Positions 1 to 9,100 are shown, counted from the first letter of the stretch. The stretch: DNA of 59,811 bases from Veillonellaceae bacterium SB90 (GCA_902364065.1 CABJCJ010000016.1:264-60074), one strand, 5' to 3'. Notes: generated by a model from the sequence alone, not told the origin. Translations and numbers: made by a program.

Positions 1-262
1 GTAAATCGAAATATGCGCGGAACCTCGCCCATGGACCCCTTTCGGCCCTGCGGGCCACTTTCCCCGTGCGCGGGGACAGCTGGGGGCTCGTGCAGCAGCT
101 CGATGTAAACAGGCGTAAAAGGCGCTGCTGGATGTATTCCGGCTTCAGCACGCGGCTAAATGTGGAAGGCGGGGACGAGGACGCTGTCGCACTCTGCCGG
201 CCATAGACCTCATCCACCGCTGACACGGTCCCCTTTCCCCAGAGGGGAAGGCTTGGGCTCGC
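1..262. repeat. Mosaic intergenic repeat, cut by the window edge
   Basis: No gene is visible. The stretch opens inside a unit seen again near 10870, 11170 and 50045 (GTAAATCGAAATATGCGC), passes through a CCGTGCGCGGGG hairpin near 64, and at about 121-150 holds one end of the miniature inverted-repeat element described elsewhere (GGATGTATTCCGGCTTCAG). A CCACCGCTGACACGGT hairpin module follows near 214. Function is unknown. Confidence 0.75.
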
Positions 263-264
263 AT

Positions 265-300
265 AAAAACGCCCTGACGGTTTCTCGTCAGGGCGTTTTT
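265..300 (-). terminator. Intrinsic terminator after aroF-tyrA
   Basis: A perfect 15-bp stem (AAAAACGCCCTGACG, 6-nt loop, then its complement) carries A-tracts on one side and T-tracts on the other, so it can work in both directions. It lies 27 bp beyond the tyrA stop and is the natural end of that operon. Confidence 0.85.
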
Positions 301-326
301 GCGTGCGGTATGTTTGGTACAGAGTA

Positions 327-1232
327 TTAATTGGGATCGAATTTCTTCGTGGCGTTTTCGAGCAGGCTGTCGCGGCAGGCTTTGGACGCGGCGAAGTAGT
401 CGTGGATGGCGGCGCGGTCGTGGCGCTCGATGGCGCCGATGACTTCGCCGAGGATATTCTGGAGGTTCTTCAGGTCGCTGGCGATGGCGTCACCATTCGT
501 CATGCAGATATCGGCCCACATGTCGGCGTTCGAGGAGGCGATGCGCGTCGTGTCCTTGAAACCGCCGCCGATGAGCTTGATGCACGACTCGCGGTCGTCG
601 CCCGAGCGGTTTAAAAGCGTCACGAGCGCGGCGGCCGTGACGTGCGGCACATGGCTGATGACAGAGGCGCAGCGGTCGTGCTGGGCGATGTCGAGCGTCG
701 TGAAGTTCGCACCCGTGTACTGGAGCACGCTCATGAGCTTTGCGTGGGCCTCAGGCGGCGCGCCGGTGTCTTCAACGATGACGTAGGCTTTGCCGACGAA
801 GAGGTCCTTGACGGCGGCCTCGACGCCGCTTTTCTCGCGGCCCGTCATCGGATGGCCGGCGATGTAGTAGATGTCTTTCGGCAGGATCTTCTGCAGGTGC
901 TGCCAGATGTATCCCTTCGTGCTGCCTGCGTCGGTGAGGATGGTGCCGGGCTTTAAATACGGCAGGATCTTTTCGACCATCGGCACGATCTGGAGAACCG
1001 GCGGGCTCAGAAAGACGATGTCGGCGTCCGCGACGACGGACGGAAGGTCCGACGATGCGTAGTCGACGGCGCCGAGCGCGACGGCTTTGTCCATCGAGGA
1101 CTGGTGGCGGCAGAGGCCCGTGATGTAGATGGCGTCGCCGAGCTTGTCCTTGAGGCAGAGGCCGAGCGAGCCGCCGATGAGGCCGACGCCGATGATGGCA
1201 AATTTCAATTTCGCTTGGTTCATCTGGCTCAT
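327..1232 (-). CDS. tyrA: Prephenate dehydrogenase
   Basis: Oxidatively decarboxylates prephenate to 4-hydroxyphenylpyruvate for tyrosine synthesis in the cytoplasm. The 301-residue protein starts with a Rossmann dinucleotide motif (GVGLIGGS, about residues 17-24) and has the family segment [14 protein letters not shown] and the helical stretch [11 protein letters not shown]. Length fits the single-function enzyme; no chorismate mutase is fused and no C-terminal ACT domain is evident. The ATG overlaps the aroF stop (ATGA), so translation is probably coupled. An internal ATG three codons on is an alternative start. Expression should follow the upstream Tyr T-box. Confidence 0.93.
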   Translation of the reverse strand: MSQMNQAKLKFAIIGVGLIGGSLGLCLKDKLGDAIYITGLCRHQSSMDKAVALGAVDYASSDLPSVVADADIVFLSPPVLQIVPMVEKILPYLKPGTILTDAGSTKGYIWQHLQKILPKDIYYIAGHPMTGREKSGVEAAVKDLFVGKAYVIVEDTGAPPEAHAKLMSVLQYTGANFTTLDIAQHDRCASVISHVPHVTAAALVTLLNRSGDDRESCIKLIGGGFKDTTRIASSNADMWADICMTNGDAIASDLKNLQNILGEVIGAIERHDRAAIHDYFAASKACRDSLLENATKKFDPN

Positions 1233-2242
1233 AATGTACGCCCCATGACTTCGCAGATCTTGCCGAGCTCGCTCATGAGCGCGTTGAAGTTCTTCGGCGT
1301 CAGGCTCTGGTCGCCGTCTGAAAGCGCGACTTCCGGATGCGGATGGACCTCGATGATGAGGCCGTCACAGCCCGCGGCGACGGCAGCGCGTGCCATCGGG
1401 CGCACCATTTCCCAGCGGCCCGTGCCGTGGCTCGGGTCGACGATGATTGGCAGATGCGAGAGTTCCTTGACGGCTGCAACGGCGCTGAGGTCGAGCGTGT
1501 TGCGCGTGAACGTCTCATACGTGCGGATGCCGCGCTCGCAGAAGATGACCTGCTCGTTGCCGCCCGCCATGATGTATTCGGCCGCGTTGAGCCATTCGCT
1601 GATCGTTGCCGCGAGGCCGCGCTTGAGCATGACGGGTTTCTTCGCCTTGCCGAGCGCCTTTAAGAGCTGGAAGTTCTGCATGTTGCGCGCGCCGACCTGG
1701 TAGACATCGGCGTATTTGCCGACGAGCTCGATGTCGTCCTTGTCGACGATCTCCGTGACGACCTTGAGGCCCTCTTCATCGGCGACCTGGCGCAGCATCT
1801 TGAGGCCTTCCTCGGCGAGTCCCTGGAAATCGTACGGGCTCGTGCGCGGCTTGAACGCACCGCCGCGCAGGAATTGGGCGCCGCCCTGTTTCACGGCATG
1901 CGCAGCCTCGCGCAGCTGGTCGATGCTCTCAACAGAGCACGGCCCTGCCATGACGACGACTTCCTTGCCGCCGATCTTGACGCCGTCGACGTCGACGATG
2001 GTGTCTTCCGGATGGAAATGGCGGCTGACGAGCTTGTATTTCTCCGTGATGCGCACGGTCTTCTCGACGCCTTCCATCATGTTCATCTCGAGGTTCGCGA
2101 TCTTCTTGCGGTCGCCGATGACGCCAATGATCGTGCAGTCCTCGCCCGTCGAGAGGTGGGCCTTGAGGCCAACCTGGTGCAGGCGGTCCTCGATGTGTTC
2201 GATGTTCTCTTTCGTGGCATTCGGTTTCATGACAATGATCAT
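1229..2242 (-). CDS. aroF: 3-deoxy-7-phosphoheptulonate synthase (DAHP synthase, beta type)
   Basis: First enzyme of the shikimate pathway, condensing phosphoenolpyruvate with erythrose 4-phosphate. Of the 337 residues, about 1-70 form the ferredoxin-like regulatory domain known from Thermotoga-type enzymes ([19 protein letters not shown]). The TIM barrel follows, with [21 protein letters not shown] and [12 protein letters not shown] signatures. I chose the ATG at 2242 because GGGGAGGA lies just upstream; the reading frame runs on 39 codons farther but that part overlaps the T-box terminator. It is the first gene of a two-gene operon with tyrA, behind a leader terminator. Confidence 0.93.
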   Translation of the reverse strand: MIIVMKPNATKENIEHIEDRLHQVGLKAHLSTGEDCTIIGVIGDRKKIANLEMNMMEGVEKTVRITEKYKLVSRHFHPEDTIVDVDGVKIGGKEVVVMAGPCSVESIDQLREAAHAVKQGGAQFLRGGAFKPRTSPYDFQGLAEEGLKMLRQVADEEGLKVVTEIVDKDDIELVGKYADVYQVGARNMQNFQLLKALGKAKKPVMLKRGLAATISEWLNAAEYIMAGGNEQVIFCERGIRTYETFTRNTLDLSAVAAVKELSHLPIIVDPSHGTGRWEMVRPMARAAVAAGCDGLIIEVHPHPEVALSDGDQSLTPKNFNALMSELGKICEVMGRTL

Positions 2243-2307
2243 AATGAGTTCCTCCCCTGTTTCTGCGGATGATGGCGGTGGTGATGAGAATTGGACATGT
2301 CCCGAAA

Positions 2308-2563
2308 CAAAAAAAGCCCGCCCCTCTACAGGGACGAGCTGATATACCCGTGGTACCACCCTGCTTGCCGATGCAAGCCTCTCCTTTCGGATACTGACAT
2401 ATCCTAGCCTCTGATAACGGTGGCATTCCGGCGCGGCCTACTCCTTTCAGCCTGCTGCTCCTGAGTGTATTTCGTCCGTGCCTCCTGCGGCGTTTCACCG
2501 GCCCGCCGCTCTCTGTCAGGAAGTCCTCGGAGTACTTCTCTCAATCGTCGCATTTCACTTGAT
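2308..2563 (-). promoter_or_regulatory. T-box riboswitch leader, probably tRNA-Tyr specific
   Basis: The minus strand has the canonical T-box sequence AGGGTGGTACCACG (2349-2362). It is followed by a 10-bp terminator stem (AGCTCGTCCC / GGGGCGGGCT) and seven T (2308-2340). Upstream in the RNA are the AGAGAG motif and a GGTGAAAC apical-loop motif of stem I, then GAAATACAC, where TAC (2467-2469) is the likely specifier. The bulge TGGT would pair with an ACCA tRNA end. Tyr specificity matches the aroF-tyrA operon. Uncharged tRNA-Tyr should favour antitermination. The exact specifier register is inferred without folding. Confidence 0.9.
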
Positions 2564-2570
2564 GTATATT

Positions 2571-2599
2571 ACGATAACAGTTTTTGCGGGAATTGTCAA
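2571..2599 (-). promoter_or_regulatory. Sigma-70 promoter for the T-box operon
   Basis: TTGACA (2594-2599) and TATCGT (2571-2576) are 17 bp apart on the minus strand, placing the transcript start just ahead of stem I of the T-box. Confidence 0.6.
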
Positions 2600-2721
2600 C
2601 GTTTTTTCGCAAAAACGGCAAAAACTGTACCGTCCTTGCAGACATTTATATCAACAAAGGCAGGCGTCTGAACCACCCGCGGCCCGCGTGTCACACGCCC
2701 GCCCGCGATGGCAGGCACGGC

Positions 2722-3174
2722 TCAGACGCGCACCATGGCGATCTCGTCGCAGTTCGGAAATTTCGGGCAGTCGATGCATTCCTTCCAGACCTTGTGCGGC
2801 AGCTCTTCCTTCGTGATCGTCTGGAAGCCCAGCTTCTGGAAAAAGCCCGGCTTGTACGTCAGCGTGAAGTACTTCTCGACGCCCAGCGCATCGCCCTCCT
2901 CGATGAGGCGGCGCACAATCTCGGCGCCGATGCCCTGCCGCGTGAGTGCGGGCGAGATGGCCATCGTGCGGACTTCGGCGAGCTTGTCCCAGATCATGTG
3001 CAGGCCGCCGACGCCGACGACTTTGCCGTCATCGTCGACCGCGACGATCATGTCGCGCAGCGTCTCGTAGAGCGTGTTGCGCGCACGCGCGAGCATGACG
3101 CCGTCCGTCGCGTAGTTGTTGACGAGATCATAGATCGCTTCGATATCCTGAAAGGTTGCTTTGCGGTATTCCAT
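2722..3174 (-). CDS. GNAT N-acetyltransferase, ArgA-like
   Basis: A 150-residue acyltransferase of the GNAT fold. The acetyl-CoA binding segment is seen as VRTMAISPALTRQGIGAEIV (about residues 70-89), and the tail has a Cys-containing motif (WKECIDCPKFPNCDEIAM) typical of stand-alone Firmicute N-acetyltransferases often annotated as N-acetylglutamate synthases. The substrate is not proven. The ATG at 3174 has AAGGAGAGG upstream, and that site lies within the end of nth: the genes are 4 bp apart and probably co-transcribed. The frame upstream of this ATG is antisense-free filler and was excluded. Confidence 0.82.
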   Translation of the reverse strand: MEYRKATFQDIEAIYDLVNNYATDGVMLARARNTLYETLRDMIVAVDDDGKVVGVGGLHMIWDKLAEVRTMAISPALTRQGIGAEIVRRLIEEGDALGVEKYFTLTYKPGFFQKLGFQTITKEELPHKVWKECIDCPKFPNCDEIAMVRV

Positions 3175-3178
3175 TCTG

Positions 3179-3901
3179 TTATTTCCTCTCCTTTTCCGGT
3201 GCATCTTTGGCTGCCGGTGCGTCTTTGGCGGCTTTGGCAGAGCGTAACGCCTTGGCCGGCGTGTCTGCTGCAGCCTCACAGCTTGGGCAGACGGGTGCGA
3301 GCGGGCAGATGTCACAGGCGGGCTTCCTGGCCTTGCAGATCTTGCGGCCGTGCCAGATCAGCCAGTGATGCGCGTCGGACCATTTTTCGCGCGGGATGTT
3401 CTTCATGAGGCCCTGCTCGACGGCGAGCGGTGTCGTGCCCGTCGCGAGCTTCAGCCGGTTCGCGATGCGGAAGACGTGGGTGTCGACGGCGATGGCCGGC
3501 TGATGGAAGGCCACGCTCATGACGACGTTGGCCGTCTTGCGCCCGACGCCCGGCAGCTTCTGGAGCTCCTCGAAGTCCGCGGGGACCTCGCCGCCGTACT
3601 GCGTGCAGAGCATCTGGCAGGCCGCGAGGATGTTCTTGGCCTTGTTGCGGAAGAGCCCGCAGTCGCGGATCTCATTCTCGAGCGCCGGCAGGCCCATCGC
3701 GACGATGTCCTCGGGGCCGTGGACCTTCGCGAAGAGCCGCTTCGTCGTGACGTTGACGCGCTTGTCGGTGCACTGCGCCGAGAGGATGACGGCGATGAGG
3801 AGCTCGAAAGCGTTATGGAAAATGAGTTCGGGCTTCGCGCCGCGGTACGTCTCCTCGAGGATGGCGAGCTGCTCGGCCCGTATTTTCTTGGTAATGCGCA
3901 T
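3179..3901 (-). CDS. nth: Endonuclease III (DNA glycosylase/AP lyase)
   Basis: Removes oxidised pyrimidines and cleaves abasic sites in base excision repair. The 240-residue protein has the helix-hairpin-helix LPGVGRKTANVV with the catalytic Lys, the GPD-type loop with catalytic Asp in AIAVDTHVFRIANRL, and a C-x7-C-x2-C-x5-C iron-sulfur cluster loop at the end of the core (CKARKPACDICPLAPVC). A roughly 30-residue Ala/Lys/Glu-rich tail extends past the cluster and is not part of the fold. The start at 3901 (MRITKKI) matches the family N terminus. It is followed at 4 bp by the GNAT gene. Confidence 0.94.
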   Translation of the reverse strand: MRITKKIRAEQLAILEETYRGAKPELIFHNAFELLIAVILSAQCTDKRVNVTTKRLFAKVHGPEDIVAMGLPALENEIRDCGLFRNKAKNILAACQMLCTQYGGEVPADFEELQKLPGVGRKTANVVMSVAFHQPAIAVDTHVFRIANRLKLATGTTPLAVEQGLMKNIPREKWSDAHHWLIWHGRKICKARKPACDICPLAPVCPSCEAAADTPAKALRSAKAAKDAPAAKDAPEKERK

Positions 3902-3920
3902 AAATCCACTTCCTGTCATG

Positions 3921-3959
3921 GCAAAAGGAAGGGCCCAATCCATGAATTGAGCCCTTTCC
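3921..3959 (-). terminator. Terminator-like hairpin in the nth leader
   Basis: On the minus strand GGAAAGGGCTCAAT pairs with ATTGGGCCCTTCC (one bulge, 6-nt loop) followed by TTTT. It sits 20 bp before the nth start. It may end transcripts from the UPF0210 operon, or act on the nth transcript if the promoter at 3980-4007 is used. Confidence 0.65.
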
Positions 3960-3979
3960 TGAGTTTCACGATTTATTCC

Positions 3980-4007
3980 ATTATAGCAGATTCCGACCGT
4001 CTGGCAA
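3980..4007 (-). promoter_or_regulatory. Promoter candidate for nth
   Basis: TTGCCA (4002-4007), a 16-bp spacer and a consensus TATAAT (3980-3985) point toward nth on the minus strand. The region between it and the UPF0210 stop (4008-4079) shows only GC-rich direct repeats of the type GGAAGCAG and no gene. Confidence 0.55.
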
Positions 4008-4079
4008 GATGCGGCCCGAGCAGCTCAAGCTGCTTCCGCGGCCAAAGGCGCCTCAGCGGCCCAAACTGCTTCCGCTGCC

Positions 4080-5441
4080 TCAGTTCGTCAGGCTGCGGAT
4101 CGGCGCCGGGATGCGGCCGCCGCGCGCGATGAACGCCTCGGAGCTGTACTGGTTGCGCACGGGGACGATTGGGCAGTAGCCGAGGAGACCGCCGAACTCG
4201 ACGACGTCGCCGACTTTCTTGCCCGGGACCGGGATGACGCGCACGGCCGTCGTCTTGTTGTTGATCATGCCGATGGCGGCTTCGTCGGCGATGATGCCCG
4301 AGATCGTCGCGGCCGTCGTGTCACCCTCGATGGCGATCATGTCAAGGCCGACGGAGCAGACGCACGTCATGGCCTCGAGTTTCTCAATCGAGAGGCTGCC
4401 CTCCGAGACGGCGTGAATCATGCCCTCGTCCTCGCTGACCGGGATGAAGGCGCCCGAGAGGCCGCCGACGTGCGAAGAGGCCATGAGGCCGCCCTTCTTG
4501 ACGGCGTCGTTGAGGAGGGCGAGTGCGGCCGTCGTGCCCGGCGCGCCGCAGCTCTCGATGCCCATTTCCTCGATGATGCGCGCGACGCTGTCGCCGACGG
4601 CCGGCGTCGGGGCCAGCGACAGATCGATGATGCCGAACGGCACGCCGAGACGCTTCGAGGCCTCGCGCGCGACGAGCTGGCCGACGCGCGTGATCTTGAA
4701 GGCTGTCTTCTTGATGGTCTCGGCGACTTCCGTGAAATCCGCGCCCTTGAGGTCCTCGAGCGCGTGCTTGACGACGCCCGGGCCCGAGACGCCGACGCTG
4801 ACGACCTTGTCGGCCTCGCTGACGCCGTGGAAGGCACCGGCCATGAAGGGGTTGTCGCCCGGCGCGTTGCAGAAGACGACGAGCTTCGCGCAGCCTAAGG
4901 CCTGCTGGTCGCGCGTGAGCTCAGCTGTGCGCTTGATGACCTCGCCCATCTCGCGCACGCAGTCCATGTTGATGCCCGTCTTCGTCGAGCCGAGGTTCAC
5001 GGACGAGCAGACGAGATCCGTCGTCGCGAGTGCCTGCGGGATTGAGTTGATGAGCACGCGGTCGCCGTGCGTGAAGCCCTTCTCGACGAGGGCTGAGAAG
5101 CCGCCGATGAAGTTGATGCCGACTTCCTTGGCCGCGCGGTCCATGGCCTCGGCGACCGGCACGTAGGAATCCGTCTTGCAGGCATCGGCCGCGATGGCAA
5201 TCGGCGTGACCGAGACGCGCTTGTGGATGATGGGGATGCCGTACTCCGCCTCGATGTCCTCGCCCGTCTTGACGAGGAATTCCGCCGACGTCGTGATCTT
5301 GTCGTAGACGTTCTGGCAGAATTTCTCGATGTTCGGATGCGCACAGTCGCGCAGCGAAATGCCCATCGTGATCGTGCGGACATCGAGCTTGTTCTCCGTA
5401 ATCATACGGTTTGTTTCTAAAATATCATCAATCGTTATCAC
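4080..5441 (-). CDS. UPF0210 family protein (PFL-like, DUF711)
   Basis: A 453-residue protein of the conserved UPF0210/DUF711 family, distantly related in fold to pyruvate formate-lyase. The biochemical role is not settled. Family features visible are the start [14 protein letters not shown], the Gly-rich [20 protein letters not shown] region and the C-terminal [12 protein letters not shown]. The start is a GTG at 5439-5441, preceded by AAAGGA at a good distance. It follows the small ACT protein by 50 bp, the standard pairing of UPF0237 and UPF0210 genes in Firmicutes. This suggests an amino-acid-sensing partner for the larger protein. Confidence 0.88.
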   Translation of the reverse strand: MITIDDILETNRMITENKLDVRTITMGISLRDCAHPNIEKFCQNVYDKITTSAEFLVKTGEDIEAEYGIPIIHKRVSVTPIAIAADACKTDSYVPVAEAMDRAAKEVGINFIGGFSALVEKGFTHGDRVLINSIPQALATTDLVCSSVNLGSTKTGINMDCVREMGEVIKRTAELTRDQQALGCAKLVVFCNAPGDNPFMAGAFHGVSEADKVVSVGVSGPGVVKHALEDLKGADFTEVAETIKKTAFKITRVGQLVAREASKRLGVPFGIIDLSLAPTPAVGDSVARIIEEMGIESCGAPGTTAALALLNDAVKKGGLMASSHVGGLSGAFIPVSEDEGMIHAVSEGSLSIEKLEAMTCVCSVGLDMIAIEGDTTAATISGIIADEAAIGMINNKTTAVRVIPVPGKKVGDVVEFGGLLGYCPIVPVRNQYSSEAFIARGGRIPAPIRSLTN

Positions 5442-5491
5442 AGATACTTGTCCTTTCCCTTCTGTCTCACTCAGATGCGGCGCATGCTCAA

Positions 5492-5761
5492 TCAGATGCG
5501 GTGCATGACGTTGAAGATGTCCTCATGCTGGGCCTTGATCTCGACGTTGATCTCCTGGCCCTTCTCCTTGAGCGTCTTCTGCAGCTCGGCGAGCTTGATC
5601 TTGCTCTCGCTGATCTCGGCGATCATGACCATGTTGAAGAAACCGTCCATGATGTTCTGGTTGATGTTCAGGATGTTGACGTTGTTCTCGGCCAGGATCT
5701 GGCTGACCATGGCGATGATGCCCACGCGGTCTTTGCCGACAACCGTTACTACGAGTTTCAT
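5492..5761 (-). CDS. ACT domain protein, UPF0237 family
   Basis: An 89-residue protein made of one ACT domain plus a short tail. It begins [20 protein letters not shown], with the Gly-bearing ligand loop (KDRVGI) and the second repeat-like segment [17 protein letters not shown] domains of this family bind small ligands such as amino acids; the ligand here is unknown. AAAAGGGG lies before the ATG. It is first in a two-gene unit with the UPF0210 gene. Confidence 0.9.
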   Translation of the reverse strand: MKLVVTVVGKDRVGIIAMVSQILAENNVNILNINQNIMDGFFNMVMIAEISESKIKLAELQKTLKEKGQEINVEIKAQHEDIFNVMHRI

Positions 5762-5843
5762 TTACACATTACCCCTTTTCTTCTGCTTCGTACCGCGCGC
5801 CTGTAACGATAACGCACCGTCTATCAGCACAATGATTTCTTCC

Positions 5844-5872
5844 ATTATAACAAGGCTCTCTGGAAAAACCAA
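5844..5872 (-). promoter_or_regulatory. Promoter for the ACT/UPF0210 operon
   Basis: TATAAT (5844-5849) with an extended TG motif and TTGGTT (5867-5872) at 17 bp on the minus strand, about 80 bp before the ACT gene. Confidence 0.6.
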
Positions 5873-6025
5873 TACCCCGCGGGAAATTTCTAGTAAATTC
5901 TAAGCCAGGTCCAGCCCTGTAACAGAAAGGTTGTTCGTATGAGAACAGCAAGCGACGGCTGCCCGCTCACAGTTTCCGGCAGGGCCAATCTGCCAGCGTG
6001 GGGCCACGGCAAATTTTGCCGGATA

Positions 6026-6034
6026 TGATATAAT
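6026..6034 (+). promoter_or_regulatory. Extended -10 promoter for the class IV aminotransferase gene
   Basis: TGATATAAT gives a consensus -10 (6029-6034) with the TG extension; no good -35 is visible. It lies about 60 bp before the start codon. Confidence 0.5.
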
Positions 6035-6096
6035 GAAGGAAGCGGCCTGCGGCGTGCAGCGGCGGGCCCCAGACTCAGATGAAAGGATGATACCAT

Positions 6097-6984
6097 ATGG
6101 ATTATGGATTCTTTGATGGCGCGTTCGTGCCGCTTGATGAAGCCGCGGCGGCCGTTAACGACCGTGGCTATGCGATGGGCGACGGAGCCTTCGAGGTCAC
6201 GCGCGTCTATGACAGCAGATGCTTCGCGCTGCCCGAGCATATCAAGTCCCTGCGCCGGTCGCTGCGCGAGCTTGCCATCCCGATCACTTACATGGATGAG
6301 GAACTCACGGCCATCCACGAGGACCTCATCAAAAGGAGCGGCGTCAAAAACGGCCTCATCCGCCTGCAGGTGACGCGCGGCCTCGGCAGCAGCGGCCTCG
6401 CCTTCCCCAAAATGGTCGTGCCGCTGCTCTCGGCTGCCATCCACGACCTCGGTAAGGCCGCAGGGGAAGCGGACGACGCCGGCAGCGAAACGGATGACAA
6501 CGCACCAAAAGGGATTGCAGCCATCTTTGCCGAGGACTGCCGCTGGCTGCGCTGCGACATCAATTCCCTGAACCGGCTCGGCAACGTGCTCGCGCAGGAG
6601 GAAGCCATGCGCCGCCACGCCGATACGGCCATCCTCTGCCGCCAGGATACGAACCTCATCACGGAGGGCACCGACGCCAATTTCTTCATCGTCAAGGACG
6701 GCCTTATCTGGACGCATCCTGAAGGCCACCTCATCCGCAGCGGCGTGACGCGCGCGCAGCTCCTCGGGCAGATTTTCCCGCAGCTCCAGCTGACCGTTGT
6801 CGAGAAGGCGTTCGCGCCGGCCTTCGCGCTGACAGCCGAGGAAGCCTTCGTCGCAAGCACCGCGCGCGGCATCGCCTCCGTCACGAAGATCGACGGCAAG
6901 CCCATCGGCACGGGCGAGCCCGGCCCCATCACGCAGTCCCTCGCCGCAGCCTACCGGGACTTCATCCAAAAGCAGCTTCGATAA
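6097..6984 (+). CDS. Class IV aminotransferase homologue without the PLP lysine
   Basis: Clearly homologous along its 295 residues to D-amino-acid aminotransferase: DRGYAMGDGAFEVTRVYD (about 22-39), LQVTRG, RWLRCDINSLNRLGNVLA (about 148-165), NLITEGTDANFF and HLIRSGVTRAQLLG. In active enzymes the CDIxSLN motif has Lys, which forms the Schiff base with PLP; here codon 156 is AAT, Asn. The substrate-carboxylate residues of D-aminotransferase (a Tyr before EV, and Arg/His after VTRG) also appear changed, to Phe and to Ser/Leu. A roughly ten-residue acidic insert precedes the motif. It may be a non-transaminase or a very slow enzyme. Monocistronic, with its own promoter and terminator. Confidence 0.85.
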   Translation: MDYGFFDGAFVPLDEAAAAVNDRGYAMGDGAFEVTRVYDSRCFALPEHIKSLRRSLRELAIPITYMDEELTAIHEDLIKRSGVKNGLIRLQVTRGLGSSGLAFPKMVVPLLSAAIHDLGKAAGEADDAGSETDDNAPKGIAAIFAEDCRWLRCDINSLNRLGNVLAQEEAMRRHADTAILCRQDTNLITEGTDANFFIVKDGLIWTHPEGHLIRSGVTRAQLLGQIFPQLQLTVVEKAFAPAFALTAEEAFVASTARGIASVTKIDGKPIGTGEPGPITQSLAAAYRDFIQKQLR

Positions 6985-7031
6985 GCAAAAAGCAGCATGC
7001 AGACGAAAACGGCCCGCCGAAGCTATCCCCC

Positions 7032-7067
7032 GCGCTCACAGCAGCTTTCTGCCGTGGGCGCTTTTTT
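7032..7067 (+). terminator. Terminator after the aminotransferase gene
   Basis: GCGCTCAC pairs with GTGGGCGC around a 14-nt loop and is followed by six T. The rest of the 6985-7427 gap is AT-rich promoter DNA. Confidence 0.75.
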
Positions 7068-7250
7068 CACCTGTCCCCGATCTGCCGCCAGCCCTATTTT
7101 TTCGGCTGGTTTATGCGGATTTTTTGGCCGTTTTTTCGTCTCTTTCGGCGTACTATAGCCGCATGTTATCGAAACGATTCTTTTATGATTGGATAAACAC
7201 AGCTAATGATTCGAATTGGTTATCGTATGGGAAAAAAATCACGTTCTCCA

Positions 7251-7279
7251 TTGACAAAGTCATTTTTAGTACCTATACT
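7251..7279 (+). promoter_or_regulatory. Strong sigma-70 promoter for the carboxyltransferase gene
   Basis: A perfect TTGACA (7251-7256), a 17-bp spacer and TATACT (7274-7279). The leader of about 140 nt to the start codon is AT-rich. I see no riboswitch in it. Confidence 0.8.
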
Positions 7280-7427
7280 AGTCTTGTGATGCGAATTTGT
7301 GTGAACTCGTGAAAAACAATGTACGACGCGCGTTTCCCCTATTTCACAAAACGTTTTTGCCCATTTTAACTATGTATTCTCAATAAGTTCCATTTATGGA
7401 GCAATTATCCTAAGGAGAGTGTTATCT

Positions 7428-8813
7428 ATGGCTAAGAAACCCGTTCAAATCATGGAGACTGTCCTGCGCGATGGTCATCAGTCCCTCTGCGCGACGCGCA
7501 TGCGCACGTCTGACATGCTGCCGCAGCTTGAGGCACTCGATGCCGTCGGTTACAAGGCTCTTGAAGCTTGGGGCGGTGCCACGTTTGATACCTGCCTGCG
7601 TTTCCTCGATGAAGATCCGTGGGAGCGTCTGGATACGCTGAAATCCAAGCTCAAGACCCCGATCCAGATGCTGCTGCGCGGCCAGAACCTCCTCGGGTAC
7701 AACCACTACTCCAACGATGTCGTCGAGAAATTCGTCCAGAAGGCTTCGGCACACGGCGTCGGCGTCTTCCGTATCTTCGATGCCCTCAACGATGTCCGCA
7801 ACCTGCGCGTGGCCATCGATGCCGCCCTCAAATGCCCGGAGAAGCCGGAAGTCCAGGGCTGCCTCGTCTACACGGTCAGCCCGGTCCACACGAACGAAAT
7901 GTTCGTCGACCTCGCCAAACAGCTGCAGGAGATGGGCTGCCATTCCATCTGCATCAAGGATATGTCCGGCCTCCTGAAGCCGTATGTCGCCGAGGACCTC
8001 GTCAAGAAACTCAAGGCTGCCCTCGATATCCCGGTTGAGCTCCACACGCACTGCACGTCGGGCTTCGGCCATGCAACGTACCTCAAGGCTGTTGAAGCCG
8101 GCGTCGACGTCATCGACTGCGCACTCGCACCGTTCTCCTCCGATACGTCCCAGCCGTGCACGGAGACGATGATCCGCATGCTCGAAGGCACGGAGCACGA
8201 CACGGGCATCGATGTCCAGCAGCTCACGCCGATTTCCAAGTACTTCCTCGAAGTCAAGAAACGCCTCATCAAGGAATTCAACCTCAAGGGCTATTTCGAC
8301 ATCAACCCGAACGTCCTCGACTTCCAGATCCCGGGCGGCATGCTCTCGAACCTCGCCAACCAGCTCAAGGAAGCCGGCATGGAAGACAAGTATCAGGACC
8401 TGCTCGACGAGATGCCGCGCGTCCGCAAGGACCTCGGTTATCCGCCGCTCGTCACGCCGTCCTCCCAGATTGTCGGCACGATGGCCACGTTCAACGTCAT
8501 GGCCGGCGAGCGCTACAAGATGGTCCCGACGGAGTTCAAGGATCTTGCCCGCGGCAAGTTCGGCCGCACGCCGGTTCCTGTCGACCGCGACTTCCTGACG
8601 AAGACGCTCGGCATCGCACCGGAAGACATCATCGAGGATTGCTCCATCGAGGATGCCAAGGCCAAGACGTTCGCCGACTTCAAGGCGGAGCTCAAGGACA
8701 AAGGCTATCTGAATCCGTCGGATGAGGATGTTCTCTCCTACGCCCTGTTCCCGCAGGTCGCTGAGGAGTTCTTCCAGCGCCACTTCCAGAAGATCACGGC
8801 TTACGTCAAATAA
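7428..8813 (+). CDS. oadA: Oxaloacetate decarboxylase alpha / transcarboxylase-type carboxyltransferase subunit
   Basis: Transfers a carboxyl group between a 2-oxo acid and biotin. Of the 461 residues, about 5-270 form the TIM-barrel carboxyltransferase domain, with RDGHQSL, LRGQNLLGYNHY, the carbamylated-Lys motif IKDMSGLL and the metal-binding HTHCTSGFGHA. About 290-430 is the conserved PYC/OADA domain. The biotinyl domain is missing, so a separate carrier protein is needed. No beta/gamma membrane subunit lies nearby, so a role in oxaloacetate decarboxylase, transcarboxylase or pyruvate carboxylase cannot be told apart. The ATG at 7428 has AAGGAGA upstream; the strong promoter suggests high expression. 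Confidence 0.85.
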   Translation: MAKKPVQIMETVLRDGHQSLCATRMRTSDMLPQLEALDAVGYKALEAWGGATFDTCLRFLDEDPWERLDTLKSKLKTPIQMLLRGQNLLGYNHYSNDVVEKFVQKASAHGVGVFRIFDALNDVRNLRVAIDAALKCPEKPEVQGCLVYTVSPVHTNEMFVDLAKQLQEMGCHSICIKDMSGLLKPYVAEDLVKKLKAALDIPVELHTHCTSGFGHATYLKAVEAGVDVIDCALAPFSSDTSQPCTETMIRMLEGTEHDTGIDVQQLTPISKYFLEVKKRLIKEFNLKGYFDINPNVLDFQIPGGMLSNLANQLKEAGMEDKYQDLLDEMPRVRKDLGYPPLVTPSSQIVGTMATFNVMAGERYKMVPTEFKDLARGKFGRTPVPVDRDFLTKTLGIAPEDIIEDCSIEDAKAKTFADFKAELKDKGYLNPSDEDVLSYALFPQVAEEFFQRHFQKITAYVK

Positions 8814-8866
8814 GTGCATAGCCGGATTCCATACCCACATACCCAATAAATCGTAGTTTGCCATAA

Positions 8867-8909
8867 AGGACGAAGTTCGCAGCCCCGCGAGCCTCGTCCT
8901 CTTTTTTTT
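8867..8909 (+). terminator. Terminator after the carboxyltransferase gene
   Basis: AGGACGA pairs with TCGTCCT, with an inner TTCGC/GCGAG stem, followed by eight T. The 190 bp from here to the next promoter hold no recognisable gene. Confidence 0.85.
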
Positions 8910-9100
8910 GCCCGGTTCCCATGACTTCGCCGCTTCCGCTCCACCTGCCGTTCAGCGTCATAGCCCCCGTGCGGCCGGCCGGAGCCAGATTTTCATGCGC
9001 TCACACTCCCTGGCTGCCTGTAATCTATGGCCGCCGGCGGCCCATGATTGCCTGCGTACCGCGGCCGTTGTGCCTGGTTCGTTGCGATGGCGTGCCAGGC

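Noticed and set aside
2243..2359. N-terminal extension of the DAHP synthase frame
   Set aside because: It overlaps the T-box terminator and lacks a ribosome site; the ATG at 2242 has one and gives the normal family start.
7422..8864. A 480-codon open frame on the minus strand
   Set aside because: Antisense shadow of the carboxyltransferase gene.
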